46,750 nt of DNA from JAJYSO01 sp964451785 (GTDB lineage Bacteria; Bacteroidota; Bacteroidia; Flavobacteriales; Flavobacteriaceae). This document shows, one piece after another, positions 15,592-25,376 of this stretch. The notes beneath the pieces are model-generated. The model worked only from the letters and a program-made list of their open reading frames with translations, was not told the DNA's origin and searched no databases. Numbering within the stretch: the first letter of the stretch is position 1; every line of letters starts with the position of its first letter. Where the stretch lies: assembly GCA_964451785.1 (NCBI GenBank), contig CAYVJG010000020.1, forward strand, positions 1-46,750, read 5' to 3'. The translations under genes and the position numbers were made by a program.

Positions 15592-18324
15592 TCAAACTTC
15601 TTTTTCTATAAATGGAACGTCGGGGTTGAAAATTTCACAAATGAGCGTTTTGAGCTTATCGTGGAATAAATCTAATAAATTTTGATCAATTTCAGAAGAT
15701 TTTTTGGTTTTATTGTCTTCATCTTTTTCTACAAGAGTAAAGGGCATAAAACCGGCTTTTAAATTTTTAAAAGAAATGATTCCGGCTTCAACATGTTTGT
15801 AATTTTTGCTGTGTTGTAGCATAGAGGCATATGTGAGCACTTGAAAGGCTTTGCTAAATTTGTAATCTGCAATAAGTTCATCCCAATCTTTTAGATTGAG
15901 GTGTTTGGTTTCCACTTTTCCTGTTTTGTAATCGACTATGCGAATAAGGCCGTCTAGGCAGTCAACGCGGTCAACACGCCCCCTTATAGCAACCGGGAAA
16001 TCTAATTCTGGAAGCTCTATAGGGCGGTGTAAAGCATCGCTTTCAATATGTAGTATTTCGAGTTTATGTTTTTGAAGTAGTTTTAATTCAGATTTTAGAA
16101 AGTTAGCTACATAGCGCTTAGCCACCTCAAAAGTAATCAGGTTTTTGCCTGTTGTTATAGGAGCCGATTTGCCATAGGTTTTGTGAAACTGCGTTAGGAC
16201 TTCTGCTGCAATTTTAGGTTCCATTTTTTTGACATCGGCACTGGTGAGCGCTCGTCCTTCAAAAGGTTTGTAAAAGTTTTCGAGCGTATCGTGTACAATG
16301 GTTCCTAAGGTATTCGCGGCAATAGTTTCTTCGACTTCCTCTTCGTCTCTGATGCCTAAAACATATTGTTTGTAAAAGTCTAGGGGGTTTCTAATATAGC
16401 TTGTAAGCGCTGAAGGAGAGAAGCCTTTAGCAGCTTGTTTTTTTAGGATATCTAATACTTTTTCTGTTTTTGTGATTACTGGCGCATCAATAGATATTGT
16501 TTTGGTGTTGGGTTGAATAAAAATACTTTTAAGTTGGTGTTGTGGTAAATTGTCAACTTGAATTTGCGTAATAAAACGGCTTGGCTCACCATTGCTGCTC
16601 TCATCAGAATCGTATAAGAGGTAAACGTTTTTAGCGCGTTGAAGCAATCGGTAAAAGTGATAAGCGTAAATGGCGTCTTTTTCTTTATAGGTCGGCAAGC
16701 CATACATTTTTTTGAGGTCGTATGGGATAAATGAATTTGCTGATTTTCCGCCGGGCAAAACTCCTTCATTGACGCTAGTTAAGATAACTGTATCATAATC
16801 GAGCACGCGTGTTTCGAGCATTCCCATAATCTGTAATCCCTGATGAGGAGAGCCACTAAAATCTATAGTTTCTGTTTTTAAAGTATCTTGATAAATGCGT
16901 CCAAGGGCTTGTATGGATTGAATGGGGTTGTTATCGGTTAATAGATTTTTTATTTTTTTGAACAACCGATTAAAATGAAAAATGTATTCAGTTTCGATAG
17001 CATACTCAGACTGATTTTGTGGGCGTAAAATTTCGGTTAGCTCAATCATAGCGGTTGTAAATCGATGAATATCACTAGTGTAATCAGTGAGGCATAGCTT
17101 TAATAGGGGGCGTGATTGATCAGCAGCGAGTTTTAAGATTTGCTCAGCGGTTAAGAAAACGAGGTTTTTAGAGATGATGTGTTCTTGTAAGTGTTCATCA
17201 GTATTGTCAATAATCAATCTTATGCTGGGGTGATTGATAAGTTCAAGCACATTTTTGTAATAAATCCGAGATAGATCTTCAGATTGAATTTTAAAGATTA
17301 ATTCGAATAAAGAGGCTAGGGGAGTTTGTGCGAGCGGTAATCCCATAGTAACATTAGCCTTAGTTACATTGGACGGTAAGGAGTTGAGAAGTGGTAGCAA
17401 AAGGCCTTCGTCATTTAAAACGACGGCGGTATTGTTAAGGTCAACTGTTTCTAAGAGGCGACCTACATATTTTATTTGACCGATATTTTTGGGCAGACCG
17501 ATGCAGGTTATGTTTTTGGGTTGGGTGTAATGCTTTTGGAGCCAATTAAAATCGGCTTTGCTTTGTGAGTAATAGGGCCATTTGTGGAAGTGTTGACGTA
17601 AGAATAATCCGGCATCGTGTTGAGGGTCACTAAAAAAATAGTGGTCTATATCCCAAAACACTTCTCCTCGTTTGGCTTCTAATATTTTTTGAATAATAAT
17701 TTGTTCAGAAGCGTTAAGCGCATTAAAACCAGCAAAAGTTATTTGCTTATCCGTGCGGCTGAGATAAGTAGATATTTCAGCTGCAGCTCGTCTATACATC
17801 AAGCCTTGATAAGCTTCTTTTTGCGCTAAAATGGAGTGAACAAAATGGGTGTGATACTCCGGCAAACGTTTCCAAAATTTCAGGTAGTTTTTAACCATTT
17901 CGGTTTGCGGTTGCGCTATAGACCAATGTTCTATGGTTTGAACATCACCGAGGTAGTTGTAGAATTTTTCTGTAGTGATGTTGTAGCGGTCAATTTCATT
18001 GAAATCGTAAATCAATGTTTGTGCCCATCCATAGAAGGTGTCAAAGTCTTCTTGATCAACCTTATCTGTCAGTGTTATATAGGTTTGATAAAATTTAAAC
18101 AGGCTACGGGTGTTATCAAGCAACTTAAGCTGAGTGATTTCAGCAATAAATTCTTCAATACTCCACACTTCAGGCGTAAAGCCGTTGTAACGTAATTTGG
18201 TTTTAAATAAGTACTTAAAAAAGCTCCCTGCACGTTTGCTCGGCAGAACAATGATGGTGTTGGCCCATTGGCTATCAGGGCGCAAGGCGAATTGGTTAAG
18301 GACGTCGTCTAAGAATGTTTGCAT
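15592..18324 (-). CDS. AddB-like PD-(D/E)XK nuclease (RecB family)
   Basis: A 910-residue protein matching the AddB-like partner of Bacteroidota AddAB double-strand-break repair enzymes. The C-terminus holds a RecB-type nuclease: RGRVDRVD, then IVDYKTGK (Asp about 798) and a QVLTYASML helix. The N-terminal helicase-like half begins with NTIIVLPSKRAGSFFKYL, where a true Walker A would be expected but is not present, so ATP hydrolysis by this subunit is doubtful. I start at 18324 because the longer frame to 18351 starts inside the terminator of the upstream gene. Its probable partner, the UvrD-like gene at 21191-24346, lies on the same strand beyond ompA and kbl. Confidence 0.85.
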   Translation of the reverse strand: MQTFLDDVLNQFALRPDSQWANTIIVLPSKRAGSFFKYLFKTKLRYNGFTPEVWSIEEFIAEITQLKLLDNTRSLFKFYQTYITLTDKVDQEDFDTFYGWAQTLIYDFNEIDRYNITTEKFYNYLGDVQTIEHWSIAQPQTEMVKNYLKFWKRLPEYHTHFVHSILAQKEAYQGLMYRRAAAEISTYLSRTDKQITFAGFNALNASEQIIIQKILEAKRGEVFWDIDHYFFSDPQHDAGLFLRQHFHKWPYYSQSKADFNWLQKHYTQPKNITCIGLPKNIGQIKYVGRLLETVDLNNTAVVLNDEGLLLPLLNSLPSNVTKANVTMGLPLAQTPLASLFELIFKIQSEDLSRIYYKNVLELINHPSIRLIIDNTDEHLQEHIISKNLVFLTAEQILKLAADQSRPLLKLCLTDYTSDIHRFTTAMIELTEILRPQNQSEYAIETEYIFHFNRLFKKIKNLLTDNNPIQSIQALGRIYQDTLKTETIDFSGSPHQGLQIMGMLETRVLDYDTVILTSVNEGVLPGGKSANSFIPYDLKKMYGLPTYKEKDAIYAYHFYRLLQRAKNVYLLYDSDESSNGEPSRFITQIQVDNLPQHQLKSIFIQPNTKTISIDAPVITKTEKVLDILKKQAAKGFSPSALTSYIRNPLDFYKQYVLGIRDEEEVEETIAANTLGTIVHDTLENFYKPFEGRALTSADVKKMEPKIAAEVLTQFHKTYGKSAPITTGKNLITFEVAKRYVANFLKSELKLLQKHKLEILHIESDALHRPIELPELDFPVAIRGRVDRVDCLDGLIRIVDYKTGKVETKHLNLKDWDELIADYKFSKAFQVLTYASMLQHSKNYKHVEAGIISFKNLKAGFMPFTLVEKDEDNKTKKSSEIDQNLLDLFHDKLKTLICEIFNPDVPFIEKEV

Positions 18325-18340
18325 AGCTGTAAAAATAAAA

Positions 18341-18364
18341 AAACGCCTCATTCTTGAGGCGTTT
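18341..18364 (-). terminator. Terminator of the OmpA-family gene
   Basis: AAACGCCTCA (18341-18350) and TGAGGCGTTT (18355-18364) form a perfect 10-bp stem with a 4-nt loop, followed on the minus strand by a T-run. It separates the OmpA gene from the AddB-like gene. Confidence 0.92.
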
Positions 18365-18394
18365 TAGTATAGATTTAAACACTACTAGAATAGA

Positions 18395-19804
18395 TTATTT
18401 AATTTTATCTTCTAGTTGTTGGCGATCTTTTTGTAACAAAATCTCAACGCGACGATTTTCTTCACGACCAGCTTTTGTTTTGTTAGACGCAATTGGGTTA
18501 GCAGGGCCGTAACCTTTAGCTGTTAAACGATCAGCTGCGATACCTTCTTGATTAACTAAGAAGTTGCGAACAGATTGTGCGCGTTTTTCAGATAATTTTA
18601 CGTTGAATGCCTTACTACCGGTGATGTCAGTAAATCCGGCTAAATGGAATTTAGCAGTTGGATATTTTTTCATCACTTTAGCGATTTCTTTCAAAGCTTG
18701 GTTAGAAGTAGCAGTGATTTTGGCACTACTAATTTCAAAATTGACACTTTTGGAAAACGTATTTAATTTTTCAACTACTTTTTGAGTAGGGATATCAGGA
18801 CAACCATTGTTAGCCACTGTTCCAGCTACGTCAGGGCAGTTATCATCTTTATCTGCTACGCCATCACCGTCTTTGTCTGCCCACGGGCAACCGTTGTTTT
18901 CTGCAGGGCCTGCTTCTTCAGGGCAATTGTCATCTTTATCTGCAATGCCATCTCCATCTGTGTCAGGACAGCCGTTGAGGGCTTCAGATCCAGCTTCAGT
19001 AGGGCATTGATCAAGGTTGTCAGAAATGCCGTCGCCATCAGAATCAGGGCAACCATTAAATTCGGCTAAGCCAGCTTTGTTAGGACAGTCATCTTCTTTG
19101 TCAGGAATGCCATCGCCATCAGAGTCAGGACAGCCGTTAAACTCAGCTAATCCCGGAACATCAGGACAGTTGTCATTTTTGTCATAGACGCCATCGCCGT
19201 CAGAATCTTTTCCGCCAAAAGCGAATTTGATTCCGGCAAAGTGTTGGAAATGCTTATATCCTGCATCAGCATCATCTAAAGTGTGGTGGTAAGAGGTGGC
19301 TACCGTTAGAGCGATTTGATCACTTAACCAAAAATTGATACCAAACTCACCATTACCCGTAAAAGCAGAGTTACCATCTACCCAAGCCGAGCCGACTCCG
19401 ATTCCTAAAAAGGGATCAAACCAACCGCCTTCATCACCGTAAATGAGGTGACCAAAGCTGTAATCAGCTCCGAGGTTAAGAGCGTAGTATGATAAATCAT
19501 TGGCATGGTCATCACCGTACTTTTTAATTTTATTTAGTGATCCATCTACTTTTACTGAAAATCCACTGCCAATATAGCGGGCTACAGATAGCTTAGAAAT
19601 TGAAGGAATGATATTCCAGTGTTCATCAGTTTTGAAGAATTGACTAAACATATCTCCTTGAGGAGCGGCCTCGCCAACAGGGTAAAAATCTACCGCATTG
19701 ACGCCAACACCAATAGCCCAAGGGTTATTGGCATTTTGCGCATTTGAAAATGAAAAGCTCAGGATAAATCCTAGGGCTAATGCAAGTTTACAAAGATGTT
19801 TCAT
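18395..19804 (-). CDS. OmpA-family outer-membrane protein with thrombospondin type 3 repeats
   Basis: A 469-residue outer-membrane protein. With the ATG at 19804 the signal peptide (1-22, ending SNAQ) is normal; the frame is open to 19861 but the promoter box lies inside that extension. An eight-strand-like beta-barrel region (about 25-195) is followed by five calcium-binding TSP3 repeats (DSDGDGVYDKNDNCPD and similar, about 197-330) and a C-terminal OmpA peptidoglycan-binding domain (about 345-460) with NFEISSAKI, GFTDITGS and NRRVEILL. It anchors the outer membrane to peptidoglycan. The repeats explain the internally repetitive DNA at 18780-19210. It has its own promoter and terminator. Confidence 0.93.
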   Translation of the reverse strand: MKHLCKLALALGFILSFSFSNAQNANNPWAIGVGVNAVDFYPVGEAAPQGDMFSQFFKTDEHWNIIPSISKLSVARYIGSGFSVKVDGSLNKIKKYGDDHANDLSYYALNLGADYSFGHLIYGDEGGWFDPFLGIGVGSAWVDGNSAFTGNGEFGINFWLSDQIALTVATSYHHTLDDADAGYKHFQHFAGIKFAFGGKDSDGDGVYDKNDNCPDVPGLAEFNGCPDSDGDGIPDKEDDCPNKAGLAEFNGCPDSDGDGISDNLDQCPTEAGSEALNGCPDTDGDGIADKDDNCPEEAGPAENNGCPWADKDGDGVADKDDNCPDVAGTVANNGCPDIPTQKVVEKLNTFSKSVNFEISSAKITATSNQALKEIAKVMKKYPTAKFHLAGFTDITGSKAFNVKLSEKRAQSVRNFLVNQEGIAADRLTAKGYGPANPIASNKTKAGREENRRVEILLQKDRQQLEDKIK

Positions 19805-19831
19805 GTTAAGGTTTTTTAGTGTTAACAAATA

Positions 19832-19861
19832 CAAATTTAGCATTGGATTGCTTCTGTGCAA
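19832..19861 (-). promoter_or_regulatory. Promoter of the OmpA-family gene
   Basis: The minus strand has TTG (19859-19861), 19 nt, then TAAATTTG (19832-19839), a full Bacteroidota promoter, 28 bases ahead of the ATG at 19804. Confidence 0.65.
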
Positions 19862-19897
19862 CTAAATTTACTAAAGTTTAAGTGTTTTTACTAAAAA

Positions 19898-21097
19898 TTA
19901 CTTAATTATATTCAATTCTTTACCAACTTTTGTGAAGGCAGCAATAGCTTTATCGAGATGCTCACGGGTGTGGGCTGCTGATAATTGAACGCGGATACGG
20001 GCTTTGCCTTTAGGAACAACCGGATAAAAGAATCCAATCACATAAATACTTTCTTTAAGTAGGGCATCTGCCATATCTTGAGACAATTTAGCATCGTGTA
20101 ACATAACCGGAACAATAGCTGCATCGCCATCGATGATTTCAAGGCCAGCTGCTTTGATGCCTTTTTTGAAATAAGCCGTATTTTCTTCGAGTTTGTCACG
20201 TAAACTAGTGTCTTTTTCAAGCATTTCAAATACTTTTAAAGAAGCGCCTACGATACTTGGTGCTAATGAGTTAGAAAATAAATAAGGGCGAGAACGTTGA
20301 CGTAAAATTTCGATAATTTCTTTTTTAGCAGTCGTGTATCCACCCATAGCACCACCGAGGGCTTTACCCAAGGTGCCGGTAATGATGTCAACACGGCCCA
20401 TCACATTTTTAGCCTCAAGAGTTCCGCGACCTGTAGCGCCGATAAATCCGGCAGCGTGGCATTCGTCAACCATCACTAAAGCGTCATACTTGTCAGCTAG
20501 ATCACAAATCTTATCAAGCGGAGCCACTAATCCGTCCATAGAGAACACCCCGTCAGTAGCGATAATTTTAAATCGAGCGCCATCAGCTGTAGCGGCTTTG
20601 AGCTTTTCTTCAAGATCTGCCATGTTTCCATTTTCGTAGCGGTAACGAGCAGCTTTACACAAACGCACCCCGTCAATAATAGAAGCGTGGTTTAAAGAAT
20701 CAGAAATAATAGCGTCCTCTTTAGTTAATAGGGGTTCAAATATACCTCCATTAGCATCAAAGGCAGCGGCGTAAAGAATAGTGTCTTCAGTGCCGTAGAA
20801 GTCAGCAATTTTTTGCTCTAGTGATTTGTGGATGTCTTGCGTACCACAGATAAAACGCACACTACTCATGCCATATCCATGTGTATCCATAGCGTCTTTG
20901 GCGGCTTGAATAACTTCAGGATTGTCACTTAATCCGAGATAGTTGTTAGCACAAAAATTGATAACGGTTTCACCGGTGCTAATCTTGATTTCGGCACCTT
21001 GAGCAGAGGTGATGATACGTTCTGCTTTGTAAAGTCCTTCGCTTTTGATAGCTGAGAGCTCGTCTTGTAGCTGAGATTCGATTTTTTTACTGTACAT
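19898..21097 (-). CDS. kbl: Glycine C-acetyltransferase (2-amino-3-ketobutyrate CoA ligase)
   Basis: A 399-residue PLP enzyme of the alpha-oxoamine synthase family, which converts 2-amino-3-oxobutyrate plus CoA to glycine and acetyl-CoA in threonine breakdown. The PLP lysine is Lys245 in TGTLGKALGGAMGG. Other marks are NNYLGLSDNP (51-60), DSLNHASIIDG (133-143) and DECHAAGFIG (211-220). Close relatives (BioF, SPT) share these motifs, but the whole sequence, including the N-terminal ESQLQDELSAIKSEGLYKAER, reads as Kbl. The partner threonine dehydrogenase is not in the window. Confidence 0.93.
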   Translation of the reverse strand: MYSKKIESQLQDELSAIKSEGLYKAERIITSAQGAEIKISTGETVINFCANNYLGLSDNPEVIQAAKDAMDTHGYGMSSVRFICGTQDIHKSLEQKIADFYGTEDTILYAAAFDANGGIFEPLLTKEDAIISDSLNHASIIDGVRLCKAARYRYENGNMADLEEKLKAATADGARFKIIATDGVFSMDGLVAPLDKICDLADKYDALVMVDECHAAGFIGATGRGTLEAKNVMGRVDIITGTLGKALGGAMGGYTTAKKEIIEILRQRSRPYLFSNSLAPSIVGASLKVFEMLEKDTSLRDKLEENTAYFKKGIKAAGLEIIDGDAAIVPVMLHDAKLSQDMADALLKESIYVIGFFYPVVPKGKARIRVQLSAAHTREHLDKAIAAFTKVGKELNIIK

Positions 21098-21143
21098 ATA
21101 CTTTAGCTTAAAAATTAACAGTCAAATGATTATCTAATGTCGC

Positions 21144-21176
21144 CAAAGATAAGAGCGACAATTATTTTGGTTTCAA
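21144..21176 (-). promoter_or_regulatory. Promoter of kbl
   Basis: The minus strand has TTG (21174-21176), about 22 nt, then TATCTTTG (21144-21151), an exact -7 box, 47 bases before the ATG. Confidence 0.6.
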
Positions 21177-21190
21177 AAATAGAATATTTT

Positions 21191-24100
21191 CTATGCAATG
21201 GCCTTTATTTTTGGCTGATCTTCAAGATAGACTAAAAGTTTGTCAGTGACTTGATAGCCAAAGGCTGTAATAGCCTGGGCGTATAAATTTATTTGCGTAA
21301 CGTGACTTTTTTTAGGCTTTCCGGTTTTATAATCAATGATGACGGCTTGTTTATCATTAAGACACAGGCGATCTAAACGCTTAAACTCGCCTTTATAAAT
21401 AATTTCTTTTTCAGTAAACACTTGGTAATCGGCACTGAAATAGGTCTCTAATTGCGGATCTGTTACAAGAGTAGTAAGCTGTTTATGGTAAGATTCGAGT
21501 TCGTTTTTTAAGAGTAAGCCTTTATGTTCAGCCTCGAGTAAAACAGGTTTAATATCTTCAGCTTTTTCGATATCCTTTAAAAGTTCGTGAAGAATATTAC
21601 CTTGTGTGATAGCAAGTTCTTGTTCAGATCCCCAAAGTTGACCTGAGCGTGTCACAAGATTGAGTGAATGGCTCTCAGGGGCCGTAGAAAGAAGGTACTT
21701 AGTGGTGATAAAGTTGTCGTCATTTTGCGAATCTACATAGTCTTTTGGCGCTTTAATCTCTCCAAAGGCATAAGCTAATTCAGCCTCTTGCCATAGGTTT
21801 TTTTCTTTGAGAAAGTTGATTAATAATCCGGCATAAGAACTTGTGTTGACCTCTCCTTTTGAATTGACATCATACTTAGACAGAATGTATAGTTGCTGTT
21901 CTGCACGGGTTAAGGCGACATAAAAAAGATTGGCCGTATCTAATTGTTTATGAATTAGTAATTGATTGTAAACTTGTGCTGCTTTTTCACTGTAAGCCGA
22001 TAAATCCTTTTTTGCACTGAGATAGGTTAATGGAATCTGACTATTGTATTCAGAAATGTCTACCCAAAGACGATCCATTTTAGTATCATCAATTTTTTCG
22101 GAGGCATAAGGATAAATTACGATAGGAAATTCTAGTCCTTTAGATTTGTGAATGGTCATAATCTGCACCGCATTACTGCCTTCGGGAGCAATGATGCTCA
22201 ACTTGTCTTTTTTGCGATTCCACAGTTCTATAAATCCAGCTATTCCCCCCGAGTAACTTTGGGTGTAGTCATAAGTAAAATCTAGAAAAAATTGTACATA
22301 AGCGTCGGCTTCATCTTGTAATTTAAAGCTTCGCAGGCAATATTCTACAGCGTCATATAGCGGTAAACGTTTAAGCTTTTGTAAACTAAACTGGATGTCA
22401 AAGGATTTAAAACTATCGAAAAAATCTTGATGTTCAAGCTCGAGTCGAGTTGAAATAAAATCAAAGCTGTTGCAATCTGGTTGAAGTCGCTGGTGTAAAA
22501 TATTTAATAAGATGAATTTTAAAGATTTGTTAGTTGTGTTTAATGAAATCTCTAAAATGGTAGCTATAAACTGAACAACAATAGAATTATTGATCAGTAA
22601 GGTTTCAGAAGAAACAATAGGAATGTTGTGTTCAGTGAGGTAATTAGCAATGGCTATTCCTTGCTTTTTCTTGCGTACTAAAATGCAGATATCTTTATAT
22701 AGCGGATAGTTGTCAGGATATTCTTCTTGTAAATGTTCAATGACTTGCACCACTTTTTCAGGATACAATTCATTTTCTTCAGCTTCGTTTTTAGCTTCTA
22801 TAAATTCGATATGCACATAGCCACCATCAGACTGTTTAGGGTTTTGTGCAGCTCCGTTAAATAGTTCGCGGTAAGGCTGATGTGTTAATGTTTGCGCTAC
22901 ATATTGATAAAACGCATTGTTAAAAGTGACAATTTCAGCCTTACTACGGTAGTTGTCAGGTAAAGTTTCAATGTATTTGTCTGTTCTGAAAGGATTTTCA
23001 GTAGTGCACAAATCTATAAATTGCTCGGCTCTACCTCCTCGCCATCTGTAAATAGATTGTTTAGCATCGCCAACAAGAGTTACTTTACCCTGAGGATGAG
23101 TTAGACTTTCTGAAAGTAAAGGGAGTAAGTTTTGCCATTGTAAAACGGAAGTATCTTGAAACTCGTCAATGTAATAGGTATCATAACGCTCACCGAGACG
23201 TTCATAAATAAAAGGAGCAGGTTGACCGGCAATACTTTTACTAATTTTCCGATTAAATTCGGAGATGAGTAAGATGTTGCGCTCTTTTTTCAAGGCTTGC
23301 AATTCTTTGTCAATGGCTGTAATCAGCGAAAGTGCCGGAGTAGATTTGATGATATCTTTAAAAAATAGGGTTTGCCCAATGGAGTCTTCAAATTGCTTGA
23401 CCCAAACTGCTATTTGAGGTTGCAAGCTGTCCATAAGTGATTTTTTATCAGCGTTTTGTCCTTTATTGTACATGCTGATCGAATCAATATTTTTGATCCA
23501 AGTAGCAGTGCCAATTTTTAATTTAGTGCTGGGTTGTTCAGCTTTTTTAAAATACTTAGGAATGTAACTGCGTGTAAAATCAGTATCGACTAATCCCTTT
23601 GATGTTATAAGTTCAAAAAATTGATTGGCAATATGGATGCGCTTTTCTGCTAAGTCTTTTAGTTGCTGACTTATATTTTTGATAAAATCTGAAAAATCAG
23701 AGAGGTTGAGATGGCTTAACTTTTTGAGATATTCATAATTGTCTTCGTTGGTTAAGAGCTGAGCAGAACTGTATAAATCAGTTGTGATATCCCAACTCTT
23801 ATCGTCGTCAATTTTAGCGATGGCAAAAGCAATAAGCGCTTTGGTGAGGTGCTTGTCTGTGCCCACTTTGGCAATGAGTCGATCGACAGCTTCTTCGAGT
23901 ATAGATTTAGTATCTAACTCGATTTCGAAATTCATAGGAATGTTGAGGTCTTTGGCAAAGGTGCGTAGCAAGCGTTGCGTAAACCCATCAATAGTCGAAA
24001 TGTCAAAGCCGGCGTAGTTGTGCAAAATAGTTTTTAAAATGTGCTTGGATTTAGCTTGAATCTTTTCAGGAGGAAGGCCGGTGAGCTCTTGAACAGCTTC

Positions 24101-24346
24101 AAATAAAGGGCGGTGTTTTTTAGGAATTTCAGCTAAGGCAAATCCACCTAAGCTATCGATAATTCGTGATTTCATTTCAGCTACCGCTTTATTGGTAAAA
24201 GTTATGGCTAAAATTTTACGATATGCTTTTTCATCATCGTCGGTTAGTAAGGCAGCAATGTAATTACGCGCAACGGTAAATGTTTTTCCGGATCCCGCAG
24301 ATGCATTGTAGATGGTAAATGGAGCAGTGTGTAGAAGAGAAGCCAT
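21191..24346 (-). CDS. AddA-like UvrD/RecB helicase-nuclease
   Basis: A 1051-residue superfamily 1A helicase with a C-terminal RecB nuclease, the AddA-type subunit of a break-repair helicase-nuclease. Walker A is NASAGSGKTFTVAR (14-27; core 15-22). Further helicase motifs are AITFTNKAVAEMKSRI (Ia), DTYYIDEFQDTSVLQW (II, about 389-404), LVGDAKQSIYRWRGG (III), VQIMTIHKSKGLEFPIVIYP (V) and FYVALTRAEQQLYIL (VI). The nuclease core AVIIDYKTGK is near residue 1010. All motifs are intact. It is followed by kbl and is separated from the AddB-like gene by kbl and ompA. Confidence 0.92.
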   Translation of the reverse strand: MASLLHTAPFTIYNASAGSGKTFTVARNYIAALLTDDDEKAYRKILAITFTNKAVAEMKSRIIDSLGGFALAEIPKKHRPLFEAVQELTGLPPEKIQAKSKHILKTILHNYAGFDISTIDGFTQRLLRTFAKDLNIPMNFEIELDTKSILEEAVDRLIAKVGTDKHLTKALIAFAIAKIDDDKSWDITTDLYSSAQLLTNEDNYEYLKKLSHLNLSDFSDFIKNISQQLKDLAEKRIHIANQFFELITSKGLVDTDFTRSYIPKYFKKAEQPSTKLKIGTATWIKNIDSISMYNKGQNADKKSLMDSLQPQIAVWVKQFEDSIGQTLFFKDIIKSTPALSLITAIDKELQALKKERNILLISEFNRKISKSIAGQPAPFIYERLGERYDTYYIDEFQDTSVLQWQNLLPLLSESLTHPQGKVTLVGDAKQSIYRWRGGRAEQFIDLCTTENPFRTDKYIETLPDNYRSKAEIVTFNNAFYQYVAQTLTHQPYRELFNGAAQNPKQSDGGYVHIEFIEAKNEAEENELYPEKVVQVIEHLQEEYPDNYPLYKDICILVRKKKQGIAIANYLTEHNIPIVSSETLLINNSIVVQFIATILEISLNTTNKSLKFILLNILHQRLQPDCNSFDFISTRLELEHQDFFDSFKSFDIQFSLQKLKRLPLYDAVEYCLRSFKLQDEADAYVQFFLDFTYDYTQSYSGGIAGFIELWNRKKDKLSIIAPEGSNAVQIMTIHKSKGLEFPIVIYPYASEKIDDTKMDRLWVDISEYNSQIPLTYLSAKKDLSAYSEKAAQVYNQLLIHKQLDTANLFYVALTRAEQQLYILSKYDVNSKGEVNTSSYAGLLINFLKEKNLWQEAELAYAFGEIKAPKDYVDSQNDDNFITTKYLLSTAPESHSLNLVTRSGQLWGSEQELAITQGNILHELLKDIEKAEDIKPVLLEAEHKGLLLKNELESYHKQLTTLVTDPQLETYFSADYQVFTEKEIIYKGEFKRLDRLCLNDKQAVIIDYKTGKPKKSHVTQINLYAQAITAFGYQVTDKLLVYLEDQPKIKAIA

Positions 24347-24377
24347 AAAGACAGAAGATGAAAATCAGATTTAATTT

Positions 24378-24385
24378 CAAAGATA
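24378..24385 (-). promoter_or_regulatory. -7 promoter element of the AddA-like gene
   Basis: The minus strand reads TATCTTTG 31 bases ahead of the ATG; no clear -33 element. Confidence 0.45.
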
Positions 24386-24460
24386 TTGAATATTCAGTGA
24401 GATTACAGAATCTAAAAGCTGATTTTTCTGTTTGTGGGGCTTGAATCCGCCAAACAAAAA

Positions 24461-24487
24461 AAAAACTGGGCTCTAAGCCCAGTTTTT
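24461..24487 (-). terminator. Terminator of the BadF-type kinase gene
   Basis: AAAAACTGGGCT (24461-24472) and AGCCCAGTTTTT (24476-24487) form a perfect 12-bp stem with a 3-nt loop. On the minus strand a long T-run follows. It sits 20 bases after the stop of the kinase gene. Confidence 0.95.
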
Positions 24488-24506
24488 AAATTAAGTTGAA
24501 TTGGAT

Positions 24507-25376
24507 TTAAGCTGTTTTTGTCAACACCTGCGTGCGGTAATACTCAATCAATCCATCTATAGGGCGGCGTACAACTTTACCCAATTTTAGGTGGTAAGGC
24601 ATGAGTACGTCTGTAATAATTTCTTTTGAGAAATGAGCAATTGAGCCTACAAAGTGAACAGGTACATTTTGCGCTTCAGGGAAGCACAGTACACGGCACT
24701 TTACAAATTCAGCCATTCCATCGGCTAAGAGTTTGTAAAAATAACCTTCGAGATTTTGATCACTAGAGGTGAAAATAAATTCAGCGAAATGCGCTAAATA
24801 CGTGTTGGGGTTTTCCTCTTTGTAGATATTTCGTTTAATTTCGTCAGCATTTAAATCAAACTGTTGTTCAAATTTTTTAGCTAACTTTTTAGGCATGCGT
24901 TTATAGTAATAGTCGCGAATAAGACGCTTACCAAAATAGTTACCACTACCTTCATCCATCAAGATATAACCCAGTGAACTAACTGTTGAATGGACCTCTT
25001 TGCCATCAAAATAGCAAGAGTTAGAGCCCGTACCTAAAATACAAACGATTCCTGGCTCAGTGGTAACTGCTAGTGTGGCAGCCATCATATCTTCTTGGAC
25101 GGTTACAACTGCATTAGGAAACATTTCTTCGATGATACGTTGTAATTTCCCTGATGGAATGTCTGTACCACAACCGGCTCCATAAAAATCAACTCGAGTT
25201 ACATCGAGCTTAACTTCTGTTAAGTCTTTACTTTCGGTGAGACGTTGTATTAAAACGTCATAATCAAAAACAGCAGGGTTTAGCCCTTTTGTACGAGTTT
25301 TGAGGCGTTGTTCTCCATTGTCATCTAGTAATATCCAATCACATTTGGTCGATCCTCCGTCGGCAATTAAAAGCAT
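24507..25376 (-). CDS. BadF/BadG/BcrA-type ATPase, N-acetylglucosamine-kinase-like
   Basis: A 289-residue kinase of the ASKHA fold. The N-terminal phosphate-1 motif is LIADGGSTKCDWILLD (3-18), phosphate-2 is CILGTGSNSCYF (about 112-123), followed by GYILMDEGSGNYFGKRLI (about 136-153). The family includes N-acetylglucosamine kinases and other sugar kinases; the substrate cannot be read from sequence. It lies just downstream of the maltodextrin cluster on the same strand but has its own terminator and a 312-base leader gap, so co-transcription is not assured. Phosphorylating glucose released by maltose phosphorylase is a possible but unproven role. Confidence 0.85.
   Translation of the reverse strand: MLLIADGGSTKCDWILLDDNGEQRLKTRTKGLNPAVFDYDVLIQRLTESKDLTEVKLDVTRVDFYGAGCGTDIPSGKLQRIIEEMFPNAVVTVQEDMMAATLAVTTEPGIVCILGTGSNSCYFDGKEVHSTVSSLGYILMDEGSGNYFGKRLIRDYYYKRMPKKLAKKFEQQFDLNADEIKRNIYKEENPNTYLAHFAEFIFTSSDQNLEGYFYKLLADGMAEFVKCRVLCFPEAQNVPVHFVGSIAHFSKEIITDVLMPYHLKLGKVVRRPIDGLIEYYRTQVLTKTA

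Noticed and set aside
18780..19210. Repetitive DNA suggestive of a tandem or CRISPR array
   Set aside because: It is the coding sequence of five thrombospondin type 3 repeats; unit boundaries and variation follow codons, with no spacers.
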